A DNA stretch of 64,000 nucleotides from Parasphingorhabdus cellanae. Its GTDB lineage: Bacteria; Pseudomonadota; Alphaproteobacteria; Sphingomonadales; Sphingomonadaceae. The stretch's first letter is position 1. Each line of letters starts with the position of its first letter. The position numbers were made by a program, and so were the translations under genes. Positions 16,866-25,873 of this stretch are shown here, one piece after another. Where the stretch lies: assembly GCF_017498565.1 (NCBI RefSeq), contig NZ_CP071794.1:3713953-3777952 (forward strand). The letters run 5' to 3'. Under the pieces are notes generated by a model. That model had not been told where the DNA came from, made no database searches, and was given only the letters and a program-made list of their open reading frames with translations.

Positions 16866-17592
16866 CCTGCGAACCTCTGCGATTATCTGTTCCGTCCGGC
16901 AACATGGCGAACATGGTGCGGTGGTGCGCTCACTGACCCCGAGAAATGGATTGATGGCGGGCTATGTACGCGGTGCACGTTCACGAACGATGCGACCGGT
17001 GTTGATTCCTTCCAACATCGTGCAAGCCGATTATCGCGTGCGGACCGAGGCTCAACTCGCGTCGATGACGGCCGAATTGCAGCAAAGCCGGGGGCCGTAT
17101 CTTGGGGAGCCTTTGGCCAGTTCCGCGCTGGGCTGGGTAACCGCGCTGACCGCTGCGATATTACCGGAAGAGCAAAATTATCCGCAGCTTCACTCGGCTC
17201 TGTCTGCCTTGCTGGATGCAATATGCGGTGCGCCATCGGCCAAGGGTTGGGCTGTAGCGTTGGTGCGCTATGAGCTGTTATTGTTGTCAGAGCTGGGATT
17301 TGGCTTGTCGCTCGATAGATGCGCAGTGACGGGCAGCGCGGATGATTTGGTCTATATTAGTCCCAAAAGTGCGACAGCGGTAAGCCAAGGGGCAGGGCAG
17401 ATTTACAAGGATAGGCTCTTACCGTTACCAGACTTTCTAAAGGGCACAGCGAGTCCTGAATGGGATGATATTTTTGATGGTTTGAAGGTCACAGGGTTTT
17501 TTCTCAAACGTCACTTTTTCGAAGACAGCCGGAATGACGTCATGGCGGCGCGCTCGGTTTTGGTAGATCGATTAAAAAGGGTGGTTGCCTAA
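16858..17592 (+). CDS. recO: DNA repair protein RecO
   Basis: RecO loads RecA with RecF/RecR at gapped DNA. The ATG at 16858 lies inside the uvrC end (ATGGCTAG, 8-base overlap) and gives 244 residues with the family N-terminus: [20 protein letters not shown], then [17 protein letters not shown], an OB-fold. The helical C-terminal half includes [22 protein letters not shown]. Only one cysteine is seen where zinc-binding RecO proteins have four, so a zinc site is unlikely. Pairing with uvrC places two DNA repair genes in one transcription unit. Confidence 0.95.
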   Translation: MASLRTSAIICSVRQHGEHGAVVRSLTPRNGLMAGYVRGARSRTMRPVLIPSNIVQADYRVRTEAQLASMTAELQQSRGPYLGEPLASSALGWVTALTAAILPEEQNYPQLHSALSALLDAICGAPSAKGWAVALVRYELLLLSELGFGLSLDRCAVTGSADDLVYISPKSATAVSQGAGQIYKDRLLPLPDFLKGTASPEWDDIFDGLKVTGFFLKRHFFEDSRNDVMAARSVLVDRLKRVVA

Positions 17593-17651
17593 TCCCGTTG
17601 AGCGGGGCAGGGAGTAGCGGAAACTTGGCCAAGAATTCTGGGGAGAATAAC

Positions 17652-18701
17652 ATGCATATTGCGGTGCTTGCAGGTGACGGCATTGGTCAGGAAATCATGG
17701 TCGAAGCCTTGCGGGTATTGGACGCTCTGGGACTCCCTGATTTGCGTTTGGATCATGCGGATGTCGGCGGCGTGGCATACAAGAACCACGGTCATCCATT
17801 GCCGCCAGAGACCCTGGAATTGGTCATGGCCGCCGATGCCGTATTATTTGGAGCGGTGGGTGATCCCGAATGCGATGATCTGGAACGCCATTTGCGCCCG
17901 GAACAAGCCGTGCTTGGATTGCGCAAGGAAATGCAGACATTCGCCAACTTGCGCCCTGCGAAAGCTTTTGCCGGGCTTGAAAACCTCTCTGCCCTGAAGC
18001 CGGATATCGCGGGTGCGATTAATCTATTGATTTTCCGGGAACTGACCGGCGATATCTATTTCGGTGAAAAAGGCCAACGCACCACAGACGCAGGGTTACG
18101 CGAAGGCTATGATATCATGGCCTATGATGAGGAAGAGATCAGCCGTATCGCCCATATCGCGTTCAATGCGGCACAGGGGCGCCGCAAAAAGCTATGCTCA
18201 GTGGACAAAGCGAATGTGTTGCAAACATCGGTTTTGTGGCGGGCAGTCGTTAATGAAGTTGCCGCCGATTACCCGGATGTCGAACTCAGTCATATGTATG
18301 TCGACAATGCTGCGATGCAGCTGGTGCGCAATCCAGGGCAGTTTGATGTTATGCTAACCGGGAATATTTTCGGTGATATCCTCTCTGACCAGGCCAGCAT
18401 GTGTGTCGGATCGATTGGGCTACTGGCGTCCGCGTCTTTGGGCACCGGAACCCGCGGACTCTATGAGCCGATTCATGGCAGTGCGCCGGACATAGCCGGG
18501 CAGGGTATTGCCAACCCCTCTGCGATGATCTTGTCCGCTGCGATGATGCTGCGCCACAGTTTCGATATGGAAGAAAAAGCTTCGCAGATTGAAAGGGCTG
18601 TGGCTGACGTTCTGCAGCAGGGGATACTCGGCCATGATCTGGGCGGCAGGGCATCGACATGTGAAATTGGCGATGCGGTTGTTGCACGGCTTGCCAGCTA
18701 A
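17652..18701 (+). CDS. leuB: 3-isopropylmalate dehydrogenase
   Basis: LeuB oxidatively decarboxylates 3-isopropylmalate in leucine synthesis, using NAD. The start is the ATG at 17652 behind GGGGAG, giving 349 residues. Diagnostic motifs are present: [25 protein letters not shown] (substrate-binding Args), [15 protein letters not shown] (recognition of the isopropyl side), VDKANVL and the metal-binding aspartates in [15 protein letters not shown], then [18 protein letters not shown]. Those features fit LeuB rather than tartrate or isocitrate dehydrogenase. leuA and leuCD are not in the window. metZ follows after 24 bases. Confidence 0.95.
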   Translation: MHIAVLAGDGIGQEIMVEALRVLDALGLPDLRLDHADVGGVAYKNHGHPLPPETLELVMAADAVLFGAVGDPECDDLERHLRPEQAVLGLRKEMQTFANLRPAKAFAGLENLSALKPDIAGAINLLIFRELTGDIYFGEKGQRTTDAGLREGYDIMAYDEEEISRIAHIAFNAAQGRRKKLCSVDKANVLQTSVLWRAVVNEVAADYPDVELSHMYVDNAAMQLVRNPGQFDVMLTGNIFGDILSDQASMCVGSIGLLASASLGTGTRGLYEPIHGSAPDIAGQGIANPSAMILSAAMMLRHSFDMEEKASQIERAVADVLQQGILGHDLGGRASTCEIGDAVVARLAS

Positions 18702-18725
18702 GCGCCAAGGGGCTTAAGAAAAGAT

Positions 18726-19934
18726 ATGAAAAGAGATACCGGTCAAGATCGCGCGATTACGAAAAACTGGCGCCCAGCAACGAAAGCCATTCGTAGCGGC
18801 ACGATGCGCAGTGAATTTGGCGAGACATCGGAAGCCTTGTTCCTGACATCCGGTTACACTTATGACTGTGCCGAAGATGCGGCAGCCCGTTTTAATGGTG
18901 AGCAATCCGGCATGACTTACAGCCGCTTGCAAAACCCGACGGTGCAGATGTTGGAAGAGCGGATTGCGGTGATGGAAGGTGCGGAGGCCTGCCGTGCAAC
19001 AGCGTCCGGTATGGCAGCAATGACTGCCGCATTGTTGTGCCAATTGGAAGCCGGTGATCATGTCGTGGCGAGCCGTGCCCTTTTTGGTTCTTGCCGCTGG
19101 TTGACCGACAGTCTGTTACCGAAATTCGGTATAGAGACCACGGTTATCGATGGCCGCGATATCGATAATTGGGAACAAGCGATCACGCCCAAGACAAAAG
19201 TATTCTTCTTTGAAACGCCAGCGAACCCGACCATGGACGTCATCGACCTGCGGTCTGTTTGCGATCTGGCACGGGCGAAAGGTATTATAAGTGTTGTCGA
19301 CAATGCTTTCGCCACCAATGTTCTTCAGCGGCCGATGGAATTTGGTGCCGATATTGTAGCCTATAGCGCAACCAAGATGATGGACGGGCAGGGGCGCGTA
19401 TTGGCTGGTGCTGTTTGTGGTACGGAAGAGTTTATCGAGGAAATTTTGCTGGCTTTTACCCGCAACACAGGTCCGACTCTAAGTGCGTTTAATGCCTGGG
19501 TTGTTCTGAAAGGACTCGAGACTCTTGACCTGCGTATCCGCAAGCAGAGCAATAATGCCTTAGAGGTGGGTAAGTTTTTGGAGCAACGGGTAGAAAAAAT
19601 ATTGCACCCTGGCCTACCCAGTCATCCGCAACATAATCTTGCGATGAGCCAGATGGAAGCGGCAGGACCGATCTTTTCGCTCTATGTTGGCGGCGGTCGC
19701 AAGCAAGCGCATAATCTACTTAACGCATTGAATCTTATAGATATATCGAATAATATAGGGGATAGTCGATCGTTAATGTGTCATCCCGCGTCGACGACTC
19801 ATCATGGTCTGGGGGAGGACGCACGGTTAGAAATCGGGATCACTGAAGATATGTTAAGGATCAATGTCGGACTGGAAGACCCTATCGATTTGATCGAAGA
19901 TTTGGATCAAGCCCTTTCGTCTGTTGGTCTTTGA
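18726..19934 (+). CDS. metZ: O-succinylhomoserine sulfhydrylase
   Basis: A Cys/Met-metabolism PLP enzyme that makes homocysteine directly from O-succinylhomoserine and sulfide. The 402-residue product has the family motifs YSRLQNPTVQMLEERIA, EGAEACRATASGMAA, FFETPANPTMDVIDL, the PLP lysine in YSATKMMDGQGR, and a C-terminal SRSLMCHPASTTH. Retention of these motifs fits MetZ; cystathionine gamma-synthase remains the main alternative because paralogs are close. It is in a co-directional run with leuB and apaG. Confidence 0.9.
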   Translation: MKRDTGQDRAITKNWRPATKAIRSGTMRSEFGETSEALFLTSGYTYDCAEDAAARFNGEQSGMTYSRLQNPTVQMLEERIAVMEGAEACRATASGMAAMTAALLCQLEAGDHVVASRALFGSCRWLTDSLLPKFGIETTVIDGRDIDNWEQAITPKTKVFFFETPANPTMDVIDLRSVCDLARAKGIISVVDNAFATNVLQRPMEFGADIVAYSATKMMDGQGRVLAGAVCGTEEFIEEILLAFTRNTGPTLSAFNAWVVLKGLETLDLRIRKQSNNALEVGKFLEQRVEKILHPGLPSHPQHNLAMSQMEAAGPIFSLYVGGGRKQAHNLLNALNLIDISNNIGDSRSLMCHPASTTHHGLGEDARLEIGITEDMLRINVGLEDPIDLIEDLDQALSSVGL

Positions 19935-19949
19935 CGCTATTATAAATAG

Positions 19950-20351
19950 ATGATGCAGGCGTTCTTCCCATTCTCAGAAACCACCGACGGGGTCACCGTA
20001 AGGGTATCGGTCACGTTTTTACCGGAGCAGTCAGACATAGATGGCCTGCGCTGGTTCTGGGCTTATCATATACGTATTGAAAACGAGCGTGATAGCGCGG
20101 TTCAACTACTAACCCGTCATTGGCGTATTTCTGACGCGCGCGGAGCTTTGCACAGAGTCGATGGTGACGGGGTGATTGGTGAACAACCTGTCATCCAACC
20201 GGGAAAATCGCATGACTATGTCTCTGGCTGCCCGCTCAATACGCCAAGCGGTGCGATGGCGGGTCATTTTATGTTTGTGGGTTCTGCACCGGACGCCTTT
20301 GAAGTTCGTATTCCTCACTTCCCTCTTACAGCACCAACTGTAGAGCAATGA
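19950..20351 (+). CDS. apaG: ApaG-domain protein
   Basis: A 133-residue fibronectin-III-like ApaG protein. Conserved features are the N-terminal GVTVRVSVTFLPEQS, YHIRIENE, LTRHWRISDARG, the GVIGEQPVIQPGK stretch and SPLN-like CPLNTPSGAMAGHFMF. ApaG is historically linked to cobalt resistance and Ap4A metabolism, but its activity is not defined. It starts 15 bases after metZ and its stop overlaps the LysR gene start (ATGA). Confidence 0.92.
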   Translation: MMQAFFPFSETTDGVTVRVSVTFLPEQSDIDGLRWFWAYHIRIENERDSAVQLLTRHWRISDARGALHRVDGDGVIGEQPVIQPGKSHDYVSGCPLNTPSGAMAGHFMFVGSAPDAFEVRIPHFPLTAPTVEQ

Positions 20352-21142
20352 AGCGTACCCATTTGCCGTTAAACGGGCTGCGTGTGCTCGATGCAGCGGC
20401 ACGGCATCTCAGCTTCACACGGGCCGCAGATGAGCTTGCAGTCACGCCGGCGGCTGTCGGGCAGCAGATTAGAGCGCTCGAAGATATGCTGGGCGTTGTT
20501 ATGTTTCGGCGCACACCGAAAGGACTGGAGCTGACCGATGAGGCGGCCGCAGGTCTGGACGCGCTGCGGTCAGGCTTTCTGGAATTTGAAGATGCTGTTC
20601 GGGCGATGCAAGCTGGTCAGTCTTCTCATAAACTGACCATCGCTGCACCGCGTGATCTGACGGCTAAATGGTTGAACGAGAGGCTGGCGAAATTCTCGCA
20701 GGACAATAAAGACGTCAGTTTTGCTGTTGTTGCTTCCGAAGGTGGCGCCGATTTTACCGAAGCCAATCTTGATGTGGCAATTGGTCTGACAGACGGACCT
20801 GGGGATAACGAAGGCGTGATCATTGGCGACACCATGTTCGTTAAAGTCGCTGCACCCGGCGGCAAGGCGGGTCAGAAAATTGACTGGCCCGGTTGTCCGA
20901 TTTCTGAAGGCGAAGAAACGCTGATGCGGGTCGCTGATGGCGGATTAGCAATAGAGGCTGCTGCCAACGACTTTGGCCATGCATGGGTGCCAAAGATGCT
21001 GGTGCAGCAAGATATTGCAGCAGGTCGGGTTGAGGTGATCGGTGAGGATAGTAAATCCTCTCGCGGCTATTGGTTGGTTGCTCCGCTCCCGCAATGGCGG
21101 CAGAAAAAGGTCAAGGCACTAGTTGCAGCGCTTTCGGCATGA
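20348..21142 (+). CDS. LysR-type transcriptional regulator (GcvA-like)
   Basis: A 264-residue regulator, shorter than the usual about 300. The N-terminal winged helix-turn-helix is clear: LPLNGLRVLDAAARHLSFTR and ADELAVTPAAVGQQIRALE resemble GcvA/AmpR. The effector domain from about residue 95 is a reduced LysR substrate-binding fold (LTIAAPRDLTAKWLNERL). Its target is not evident. It sits inside a head-to-tail chain with overlapping ATGA junctions on both sides (apaG before, acetyltransferase after), which is unusual for LysR regulators that are normally divergent from their targets. Confidence 0.88.
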   Translation: MKRTHLPLNGLRVLDAAARHLSFTRAADELAVTPAAVGQQIRALEDMLGVVMFRRTPKGLELTDEAAAGLDALRSGFLEFEDAVRAMQAGQSSHKLTIAAPRDLTAKWLNERLAKFSQDNKDVSFAVVASEGGADFTEANLDVAIGLTDGPGDNEGVIIGDTMFVKVAAPGGKAGQKIDWPGCPISEGEETLMRVADGGLAIEAAANDFGHAWVPKMLVQQDIAAGRVEVIGEDSKSSRGYWLVAPLPQWRQKKVKALVAALSA

Positions 21143-21663
21143 CCTTCTCCGTTTTGTTGACGGAACGGCTGCGTTTGCGCCCGTTGCGACTGGAAGATGC
21201 CGATGCCCTTCATCCTGTCTTTGCAGATGCGGACCTAATGCGCTGGTGGTCCAGCGGGCCCCATAAATCTGTTTCAGAAACGCGGGAATATGTGGCGCAA
21301 AATTGCGAAGGGGAGCCTTGGCAAACTTGGGCGATAACCAGAATGCAAGACGATACGGCACTGGGTTGGGTAGTTTTCATTCATTCGAAAGACCGCCCGA
21401 ATGTTAGAGAAATTGGTTATATCTTGAACCGTTCCGCTTGGGGAGCGGGAATAGCGCGAGAGGCGGTTAGCCGGGTGATCCGATATGGATTCGAAGAACT
21501 AGGTCTCCGACGCATCTACGCAGATGTTGATCCCGAGAATATGTCTTCGATCAAGCTATTAAAAGTTCTTGGTTTTCAACAGGAAGCGCATTTGCGGCAG
21601 GAATCAAAAACACATATCGGAATCCGCGACAGTTTGATATTCGGGTTGCTGCAAGATGACTGA
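21139..21663 (+). CDS. GNAT-family N-acetyltransferase (RimJ/RimL type)
   Basis: A 174-residue acetyltransferase starting at the ATG overlapping the LysR stop (ATGA at 21139). It has the RimJ/RimL pattern: LLTERLRLRPLRLEDADAL at the N-terminus, GYILNRSAWGAGIAREAVSRV forming the acetyl-CoA binding loop (motif A), and GLRRIYADVDPENMSSIKLLKVLGF in the second half. The substrate, whether an N-terminal amino group or a small molecule, cannot be told. It converges on the beta-lactamase-like gene; a 7-bp hairpin at 21658-21676 spans the junction but has no T-run. Confidence 0.9.
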   Translation: MTFSVLLTERLRLRPLRLEDADALHPVFADADLMRWWSSGPHKSVSETREYVAQNCEGEPWQTWAITRMQDDTALGWVVFIHSKDRPNVREIGYILNRSAWGAGIAREAVSRVIRYGFEELGLRRIYADVDPENMSSIKLLKVLGFQQEAHLRQESKTHIGIRDSLIFGLLQDD

Positions 21664-21682
21664 CAAAACGTCAGTCCGTAAT

Positions 21683-22999
21683 CTAACGAGCCGCAACCAG
21701 GTTCAACAATCGGTTCATCATCAAAGTGAATTTGTCATTATCGACAGGCGCCTTGCTGTTGTTCCAGCTTCCCGAAACCACATAGCTTCTGCCTGATTTT
21801 GACTTGGTCAAAAAGGCCAAGGAAATGACGCCAGGTTCCGAACCACCTTTGCCGCCAATATAGCTCCATCGCAAAGCATCTCCTGGCGGGATCAAAGGGT
21901 TGATCTTGAGGATATTCTTTACCACTGGGTCCTCAATTTCTTCGATAATCTTTAGCAGCCCGGTAATATCGGAAGGTGCGGCAAACCATTCTATCGTGTC
22001 GATATGTTGGGGTTTGTTCGCCAGGTTGCTGATTTCGATCGATTCCGGGGAGAGCCCGATGCCATGTTTGCTGAGCAAATTCCTTTGTTCATTGTTGCTT
22101 GCAGCAATGTAGAGATCCCGAACATCTGCACTATTTGGCATTTTTAGGTCAAAAAACTCTACGGTGTTCAACATCGGAAGTATCTTGTCAGGCGCACGAT
22201 GGCCGCTTTTATACACCATATCATCAATGGCCTTACTGCCGAGTTCGGTCATTAAAATATCTGTTGCGGTATTGTCGCTTACGGAAATCATTAGCGTCGC
22301 CAGGGCTTGCAGTGTCATCGGTGTTCCGTCCGGCCAGGTTTGTAAAACTCCGGACGGTAAGGACTTTCTATAGAGTGGAACAACATCGCTCCAACTTCGG
22401 TCGCTATTGGTTATCTTGGATGAGAGCGCGGCAAGGACATAGAGTTTGAACGTTGAGCCGATGGCAAGTTGCCGATCAGCATTTAGAGATGCCATGATGC
22501 TCGTCTGATCGGCGCTGATTTCGGCGATCTCAAATCCAGCAGCGCCAGGTAATGCTTCCATCTCGCGCTTGATCTTTTCGATGCTGTCGTCAGTCATATT
22601 GGCACCAGTGACTTGCAGTCCGATCACGGGATAAGGTGCAGAGCCATCCAGAACCATGCGCATTGCCAAAGTCGCCTTGGCATAAGCAATTTCGACCGTC
22701 CCATCCTGATTGCTCGCAGGAATGACACGGGCGATGGTGAGAGGTTCTCCATATTGTGTCTCAAGCTGTGCCACCAACGTCCGAAACTGAGTCACGGGGA
22801 TTGCATCGAGAAACGAACTGGCAAAGAAACTTTCTTCTTGTTCTGAGCCTTTCAGAATTTCGAGTAATTGGGACGCGCGGTCTTGATATTCGGAAGAAGC
22901 AGTCGACATTTGTTCCGCCCTTGCTGGGGAGGGAACCCCTGCGGCGGCCATAATCGCAAACGCCAAGAAAATCCAGAACCGGCTTAGCCGATCAAGCAT
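21683..22999 (-). CDS. Secreted class A beta-lactamase-like serine hydrolase
   Basis: A 438-residue exported protein. The ATG at 22999 lies within the end of parE (ATGCTTGA, 8-base overlap). Residues 1-28 form a signal peptide ending ARA. Residues about 40-150 form a separate N-terminal module with no activity I recognise. From about 165 the protein has the penicillin-interactive pattern: GSTFK (nucleophile Ser182, Lys185), SDN (241-243) and KGG (384-386, in place of KTG). The spacing fits class A beta-lactamases, but at 438 residues it is much longer than the usual about 290. The Ω-loop glutamate is not obvious to me. It may be a non-hydrolytic or cell-wall-related relative rather than a resistance enzyme. 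Confidence 0.8.
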   Translation of the reverse strand: MLDRLSRFWIFLAFAIMAAAGVPSPARAEQMSTASSEYQDRASQLLEILKGSEQEESFFASSFLDAIPVTQFRTLVAQLETQYGEPLTIARVIPASNQDGTVEIAYAKATLAMRMVLDGSAPYPVIGLQVTGANMTDDSIEKIKREMEALPGAAGFEIAEISADQTSIMASLNADRQLAIGSTFKLYVLAALSSKITNSDRSWSDVVPLYRKSLPSGVLQTWPDGTPMTLQALATLMISVSDNTATDILMTELGSKAIDDMVYKSGHRAPDKILPMLNTVEFFDLKMPNSADVRDLYIAASNNEQRNLLSKHGIGLSPESIEISNLANKPQHIDTIEWFAAPSDITGLLKIIEEIEDPVVKNILKINPLIPPGDALRWSYIGGKGGSEPGVISLAFLTKSKSGRSYVVSGSWNNSKAPVDNDKFTLMMNRLLNLVAAR

Positions 23000-24992
23000 C
23001 AATGGCTTCCTCGTCAAGACTGGCGGCATTTTGTTGGATGAAATTAAATCGATGTTCGGGGTTTTTACCCATCAGCCGGTCGACAAGGTCCTTTACGACA
23101 GCCCGGTTTTCATATTCTTGCGGCAAAGTCACCCGGTACAGGGACCGCGTTTCGGGATCCATCGTAGTTTCTTTGAGTTGGCCCGGGTTCATCTCGCCGA
23201 GGCCTTTGAACCGACTGACGTCAACTTTCTTTCCTTTAAACGGACCGTTCTCAATTTCTGCGCGTGCTTCATCATCCTGTGCATACAGGCTCTTGCCACT
23301 GGCGGTCAGGCGATAAAGCGGAGGACGGGCAAGAAACAAATGGCCCTGACGAACCAATTCCGGCATTTCCTGAAAGAAATAGGTCATCAGCAGCGTAGCG
23401 ATATGCGCGCCATCGACATCTGCATCCGTCATGATGATCACGCGTTCATAGCGTAAATTGTCCGGATCACAGTCTTTGCGAGTACCGCAACCAAGTGCCA
23501 ATGTCAGATCGGCTATCTCCGAATTGGCAAAAATCTTGGCGCTATTGGCCGAAGCAACGTTGAGGATTTTGCCGCGTATGGGCAAAATGGCTTGGGTTTT
23601 ACGATTTCGCGCCTGTTTTGCAGACCCGCCAGCGCTGTCTCCTTCGACAATAAATATTTCTGTGCCGTCTGCGTCATTGCCAGAACAATCGGTGAGCTTA
23701 CCAGGCAAACGCACTTTGCGTCCACTGGTAGCGGTTTTGCGTTTGACTTCGCGTTCGGCTTTGCGTTTTAGCCGCTCGTCCATCCGTTCCATGACAAAAC
23801 CAAGCAGCGCCTTGCCGCGGTCCATATTATCGGTCAGGAAATGGTCGAAATGATCGCGCACGGCATTTTCAACATATTTCGCGGCTTCGGGAGATGTCAG
23901 CCGGTCCTTGGTCTGGCTCTGGAACTGCGGATCACGGATGAAAACGGACAGCATCATCTCCCCGCCTGAGATAATATCGTCGGCAGTCAGCTGCGATGCC
24001 TTTTTTAGCTGCACCAATTCTCCAAAGGTTCGCATACCCTTAACCAGCGCGTTCCGCAGGCCGGTTTCATGAGTGCCGCCATTAGGTGTCGGAATGGTGT
24101 TGCAATACCAGCTGTAGCTGCCATCGGTCCAGATGGGCCAGGTTATGGCCCATTCAACACGCCCAGCATTATCAGGAAAATCCTGATTACCCGCGAAAAA
24201 GTCGGTTGTGACACATTCACGGCCACTCAATTGTTCGCGCAAATGATCAGATAAGCCACCAGGAAATTGAAACACGGCTTCTGCCGGAACATCTTCACTG
24301 GCCTGTTCTGGATCGCATTTCCAACGAATTTCAACGCCGGCGTAAAGATAGGCTTTAGACCGCGCCATCTTGAATAAGCGTGCCGGTTTAAACTTATTGC
24401 CGTTGCCAAAAATTTCAGTGTCGGGAATGAATGAAATGCTGGTTCCACGGCGATTGGGCGTGCTGCCGACTTCTTCTAGCTTGGATACGGCATTGCCCTG
24501 TGAAAAAGACTGTCGATAAATGGTTTTATTGCGCGCCACTTCGACAATAGTATCGGAAGACAGGGCGTTGACTACCGACACGCCAACACCATGCAAACCG
24601 CCTGATGTCGCATAAGCCTTGTCAGAGAATTTACCACCGGAATGCAACGTCGTCATGATAACTTCTAACGCTGATTTGTCGGGAAATTTGGGATGGGGGT
24701 CGACCGGAATTCCGCGACCATTGTCGGTGACGGTTAGGCGATTTTCGCTATCAAGGGTAATCTCGATGCGGCTCGCATGGCCGGCGACGGCCTCGTCCAT
24801 GCTGTTATCGATGACTTCTGCAGCCAGGTGATGGAGTGCGCGTTCATCAATGCCGCCAATATACATTCCAGGGCGTTTGCGAACGGGTTCGAGACCTTCC
24901 AATACCTCAATAGCAGAGGCATCATATTCACCGGACTTCGAAGCGGGCGCTGAGCCATTTGGGGTATCGGCGCCGAAAAGATCATCAGACAT
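22992..24992 (-). CDS. parE: DNA topoisomerase IV subunit B
   Basis: ParE is the ATPase subunit of topoisomerase IV, which decatenates daughter chromosomes. The 666-residue protein has the GHKL ATPase motifs (VIDNSMDEAV, VTDNGRGIPVD, GGLHGVGVSVVNALS), the transducer region, and the TOPRIM motifs EIFIVEGDSAGGSAKQARNR and IIMTDADVDGAHIATLL. It ends in the short ParE-type C-terminus (no GyrB-like large insert). The partner parC is not visible. Its 3' end overlaps the beta-lactamase-like gene start by 8 bases. Confidence 0.96.
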   Translation of the reverse strand: MSDDLFGADTPNGSAPASKSGEYDASAIEVLEGLEPVRKRPGMYIGGIDERALHHLAAEVIDNSMDEAVAGHASRIEITLDSENRLTVTDNGRGIPVDPHPKFPDKSALEVIMTTLHSGGKFSDKAYATSGGLHGVGVSVVNALSSDTIVEVARNKTIYRQSFSQGNAVSKLEEVGSTPNRRGTSISFIPDTEIFGNGNKFKPARLFKMARSKAYLYAGVEIRWKCDPEQASEDVPAEAVFQFPGGLSDHLREQLSGRECVTTDFFAGNQDFPDNAGRVEWAITWPIWTDGSYSWYCNTIPTPNGGTHETGLRNALVKGMRTFGELVQLKKASQLTADDIISGGEMMLSVFIRDPQFQSQTKDRLTSPEAAKYVENAVRDHFDHFLTDNMDRGKALLGFVMERMDERLKRKAEREVKRKTATSGRKVRLPGKLTDCSGNDADGTEIFIVEGDSAGGSAKQARNRKTQAILPIRGKILNVASANSAKIFANSEIADLTLALGCGTRKDCDPDNLRYERVIIMTDADVDGAHIATLLMTYFFQEMPELVRQGHLFLARPPLYRLTASGKSLYAQDDEARAEIENGPFKGKKVDVSRFKGLGEMNPGQLKETTMDPETRSLYRVTLPQEYENRAVVKDLVDRLMGKNPEHRFNFIQQNAASLDEEAIDA

Positions 24993-25022
24993 AATGATCC
25001 TATAAGAGCGTGGGAGTCAGAC

Positions 25023-25051
25023 TGGCAAGAGGCTTATTAGGCCTCTTGCCA
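25023..25051 (-). terminator. Hairpin between gcrA and parE
   Basis: Perfect 11-bp stem TGGCAAGAGGC (25023-25033) / GCCTCTTGCCA (25041-25051) with a 7-base loop, 33 bases downstream of the gcrA stop on the minus strand. There is no clear U-tract on either side, so it may be a weak terminator or a transcript-stabilising hairpin. Confidence 0.5.
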
Positions 25052-25084
25052 AATGGTCTGTAAAATATCGTCTTGTGGGCTGAT

Positions 25085-25759
25085 TTAGCGGACTCGCGGA
25101 CCACCAAAAGGCAGTGGTGGAGGCGCGCGCCGTGCGCCACGCGGCAATTGTGCCTGAAACGCCCGGCCGCAATGCTCAACACAATAAGGAAAGCCCGGAT
25201 TCACCTCTTCACCACAAAAATGAAAATCTGGCTCTCCAGGATGGTTCATCGGCCAGCGACATATTCTGTCATTCAAATCAAGCAAGCTAGTTTTGTCAGC
25301 AATCTCTTCGCTTGGCTTCGCGGGAACCAAGCGCCGCGGTGGTGCCGGTGGTATTGGTGCCTGCTGATCGCCCGGGCCTTGCCGCAAAAAGCCGCCGGGC
25401 CCAACAGACACAATTTTCGGACCATCTGGTTTCGGCATCTTGGACTGTTGCGCAGCATGCGTACGAGCAGCCGGTGTTGGCGGCGGCATTGCGCGGCGAG
25501 CGACATGCTCTTCTTTTTGCTTTGGTTTCTTGGTCGCTTTAACCGCGGCCTTTTTCGGTTTTGCGGCTGGTTTGGCGCCTTTTGCCGTCTTGGCTTTGGC
25601 TTTTACCGGGGAAGGACGTGATTTCAGGCCGAGCCGATGTGCTTTGCCAATAACGGCATTGCGGCTAACACCGCCTAATTCTTCCGCGATCTGACTAGCT
25701 GTCAGGCCTTTTTCCCACATCTGTTTCAGATGATCGATACGTTCGTCGGTCCAAGCCAT
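25085..25759 (-). CDS. gcrA: GcrA cell-cycle regulator
   Basis: GcrA activates transcription at promoters with methylated GANTC sites and is a master cell-cycle regulator in alphaproteobacteria. The start is the ATG at 25759 (an upstream in-frame start at 25819 gives an unlikely extension), giving 224 residues. The N-terminal helix-turn-helix is canonical: MAWTDERIDHLKQMWEKG, GLTASQIAEELGGVSRNAVIGKAHRLGL is split here as ASQIAEELGG and SRNAVIGKAHRLGL. A long basic, Ala/Lys/Pro-rich linker follows, then a C-terminal sigma-binding module with NDRICRWPMNHPGEPDF and cysteine/His residues (FHFCGEEV, YCVEHCGRAF). The CcrM methylase is not in this window. Confidence 0.95.
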   Translation of the reverse strand: MAWTDERIDHLKQMWEKGLTASQIAEELGGVSRNAVIGKAHRLGLKSRPSPVKAKAKTAKGAKPAAKPKKAAVKATKKPKQKEEHVARRAMPPPTPAARTHAAQQSKMPKPDGPKIVSVGPGGFLRQGPGDQQAPIPPAPPRRLVPAKPSEEIADKTSLLDLNDRICRWPMNHPGEPDFHFCGEEVNPGFPYCVEHCGRAFQAQLPRGARRAPPPLPFGGPRVR

Positions 25760-25873
25760 GCAAAATCCTACTATAATCCAATATCTAACCCAATATAAGC
25801 CAGCTGGCTGTATATTCAATCATACATAATATGGGGTTGTGATTGCTGTCGGTAGCCGATAGGCGAAAAGCCT

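Noticed and set aside
25073..25621. A 182-residue plus-strand frame over gcrA
   Set aside because: It is antisense to the conserved GcrA coding region and its linker; no independent signals.
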